Below, piece by piece: positions 61,917 to 64,000 of a stretch of DNA of 64,000 bases; position 1 is the stretch's first letter, and each line of letters begins with the position of its first letter. Where the stretch lies: contig NC_044917.1 of the NCBI RefSeq assembly GCF_003576645.1, positions 1,430,414 to 1,494,413 of the forward strand, in the 5' to 3' direction. The notes under the pieces were generated by a model. The model saw only the letters and a program-made list of their open reading frames with translations, ran no database searches and was not told the origin of the DNA. The position numbers and the translations under genes were made by a program. This DNA comes from Ipomoea triloba (taxonomy: Eukaryota > Streptophyta > Magnoliopsida > Solanales > Convolvulaceae).

Positions 61917-64000
61917 CTCTCAGACTAGACAAGACATGTGTTTGTATTATTTATATCTTTAGACTCGACAAGTAATACTTGAATTAAAAAAGGAAAACAA
62001 AAAAATGGGGCAAGTACTTAGTTGGACCGATAGGCTTTAACTCATTGTCATAAACCAAACGCGGAGGATCGGATCTTCGTGGATGCCAGCCAGCCGCTTG
62101 CATGCATGCACAATCATTATACATAAGGAAAATACTCTACCTTCTCTCATTCTCTACTCTCAGCTTAAAATTTTTGATATAAACACTTTTATTGGGATTC
62201 ACAGGAAGAAAAAAAAAATTTATCAGCACTGTCACATCACATCAGACAATAAATTTGAAGGAGTAAGATTTGAGAGTATATGCAGTAGAACTCCATACAT
62301 AATTCACCTTATGTAAGATTCATTTAATTTTTAATATAGTGAATATTTATTTTTTATTATTTAAAAATAAATTTTTAGTACATTAAAATGAATTTTTAAT
62401 ACACTAAAAATAAATATTTATGAAGTATTTGTGGTCCACAATATTATTTAACCCTACAAACACCTTCGAGTTAGTTTTAATAGAGGAGTTAATGCCTTAA
62501 GAGTTAACCGTTATTAATTAGTACTCTCATTTAGAGATTGGTCTATGGTGAAAAGGCACTCTTTGATGTTTGATAATGTTAAAAAAAACTGTAATATAAC
62601 TGGCCTCTAACTTTGTGGTTACTAATGTTATTAAGATTTATCTCACTCAAATTTTGACACTTTGAAGCTATGTTGCAGAGGGCCCTGTGATGTTCTTTCT
62701 TGAACAAACACACACATAGTACATATATTATATTCTAAAATGCATCCAGAAAGATCGATAAAGATGAGAAGCTCCAGGCCAGCTGCTTTTTCTTTTGGAT
62801 TTGGAATAATATCTTTTACATTTTTAGACTGTCAGATCATGTTGTGCTGGTCAGATTCCGCATGGCGCATACCATGCACTGAGTCATGCAACTTTAATTT
62901 GTTTCTAAAAAAGAAATTTGAGTCCACTACTCAAAAACCATAGGATCTTATCTCAAATTTTGCATATATCACAGTCAAAAATTCAAATTCAATTCTGTTT
63001 TTTCACTTGAGTCACCGTAAAATTCTAAATTCTTCTGTAGAAATTATATATTAATTAATTTTTTTGTTTGAGTAGCTGATTTATCTATTTATGATCCTAT
63101 TAAATTATACTTAGTAGTAATATTCTTAACTGACTAGTTCACCGAGGACATACCTTCAAATAACGATAAAGTATGCTACAACTACAATCCTACAACCGAC
63201 AGTGAATTATTGTGCCAATGACAAAAGGAAAAGACCGTACAAGATTGCAAGATGGCATTTCATTTTCTCATCCTTAATTGGTAAAAGAGAAAATGGTGTA
63301 TAATTGTATATGGCCGGTGGGACCCTTAAAAGGAAGGGTGAAACCGCGTTCATCATCTTTCGTTTTCGGACAATTTGATGGCCGGGTAATAGATGCAGAA
63401 TCATATTCCTTTTTATCCCAATTATAATTTTGATTCCTTGTGAATAGCTATAATAATTTCGATTCTTGTCAATAGCTTCCGTGTTGAACTAGTCACCCTT
63501 GTTATTGCAAGAAGGTTGAGACGTCTCATTCTGATTAAGTTAGGGCTCAAATGCATGCATGCCTACTTTGCTACCTGTAAAATTAAATAAAGTTTTTATA
63601 CGGTCAAAATGGGTTTGAGACGTCTCAATTTTGATTTCCCCAATATTTGGACAAAATTTTGGCACCGTCAATGGGTCTCACGAGTCACACGTCTTGTTTG
63701 GATTATCACTTACGCACTCAAGTTTTGTGTGATGCAGAAAAAATATGCACTTTGAAAGTAAGTACGCAATGCTGCCAACATGATGCACGTTGTTATGTCA
63801 AGACAAAATATGTCAATTTTAACTCAAATCGTAACAACTACATACGTGATTAGATTATAAATATCTTGTGTTTCATGTATGGAGAATTCCACGCCATCAA
63901 ATCTGACTCTTTTCTCTCGACTTTAGGTAAAATTGTTATGATATTAATGAAATTGCATCCACTATAAATAATACAAGATTCCTTTTTGTTAGGCGATCAT
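61917..64000. other. Gene-free AT-rich region upstream of pectinesterase gene 4
   Basis: No coding region is supported. A piece at 62320-62450 (AAATTTTTAGTACATTAAAA type) resembles other AT-rich repeats in the window. The words GACGTCTCA occur at about 63520 and 63620. Open frames here are short and lack recognisable features. Confidence 0.5.

Noticed and set aside
63640..63853. Sequence ATTTTGGCACCGTCAATGGG as a Gypsy-type gag leader with a 68-codon frame
   Set aside because: The match is short, and no gag, protease or LTR sequence follows before the window ends.

Overview
This is nuclear DNA from a flowering plant. Evidence: genes split by many AT-rich GT-AG introns, proteins that read like eudicot orthologues, SINE, MITE and Copia-type repeats, and long AT-rich spacers. 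The frequent 9-mer TACGGAGTA and the repeat types make an asterid such as a Convolvulaceae species my guess, but the sequence alone does not prove it.

Layout. (1) 1-9366, plus strand: a FAB1/PIKfyve-type phosphatidylinositol-3-phosphate 5-kinase, complete except for roughly the first 15-20 codons, in 11 visible exons. (2) 10284-20164, minus strand and convergent with FAB1: a complete 25-exon COG3, a subunit of the conserved oligomeric Golgi complex (783 aa). (3) 22059-23970, minus: a six-exon, 199-aa plant protein of unknown function (At5g43822 type). (4) 26.6-28.5 kb, plus: a gene with a 5'-UTR intron that codes for a 145-aa Cys/His-rich plant protein of unknown function. (5) 28.9-33.9 kb: gene-free, with local duplications and repeat copies. 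(6) 33978-61671: four pectin methylesterase genes, all on the minus strand, each with an inhibitor-like (PMEI) pro-region and a PME domain (535, 580, 542 and 513 aa). The spacers between them hold SINEs, MITEs, microsatellites, a nested inverted-repeat element and an internally deleted Copia element. (7) 61.9-64 kb: AT-rich sequence in which I see no gene.

FAB1 (PI(3,5)P2 synthesis on endosomes and vacuole) and COG3 (Golgi tethering) are both endomembrane housekeeping genes, but I see no reason to think their adjacency matters. The pectinesterases de-esterify homogalacturonan in the cell wall. They are divergent paralogues, so the cluster looks like an old tandem array. In the second one the usual catalytic Asp of the QDTLY motif is Asn.

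Two single N bases (49591 and 51231) bracket a block that repeats 47935-49573 with no difference I could find by eye. This is probably an assembly artefact that duplicates part of the Copia element. I found no clear undescribed system. The best leads are the D-to-N pectinesterase, the assembly duplication and the two small proteins of unknown function.
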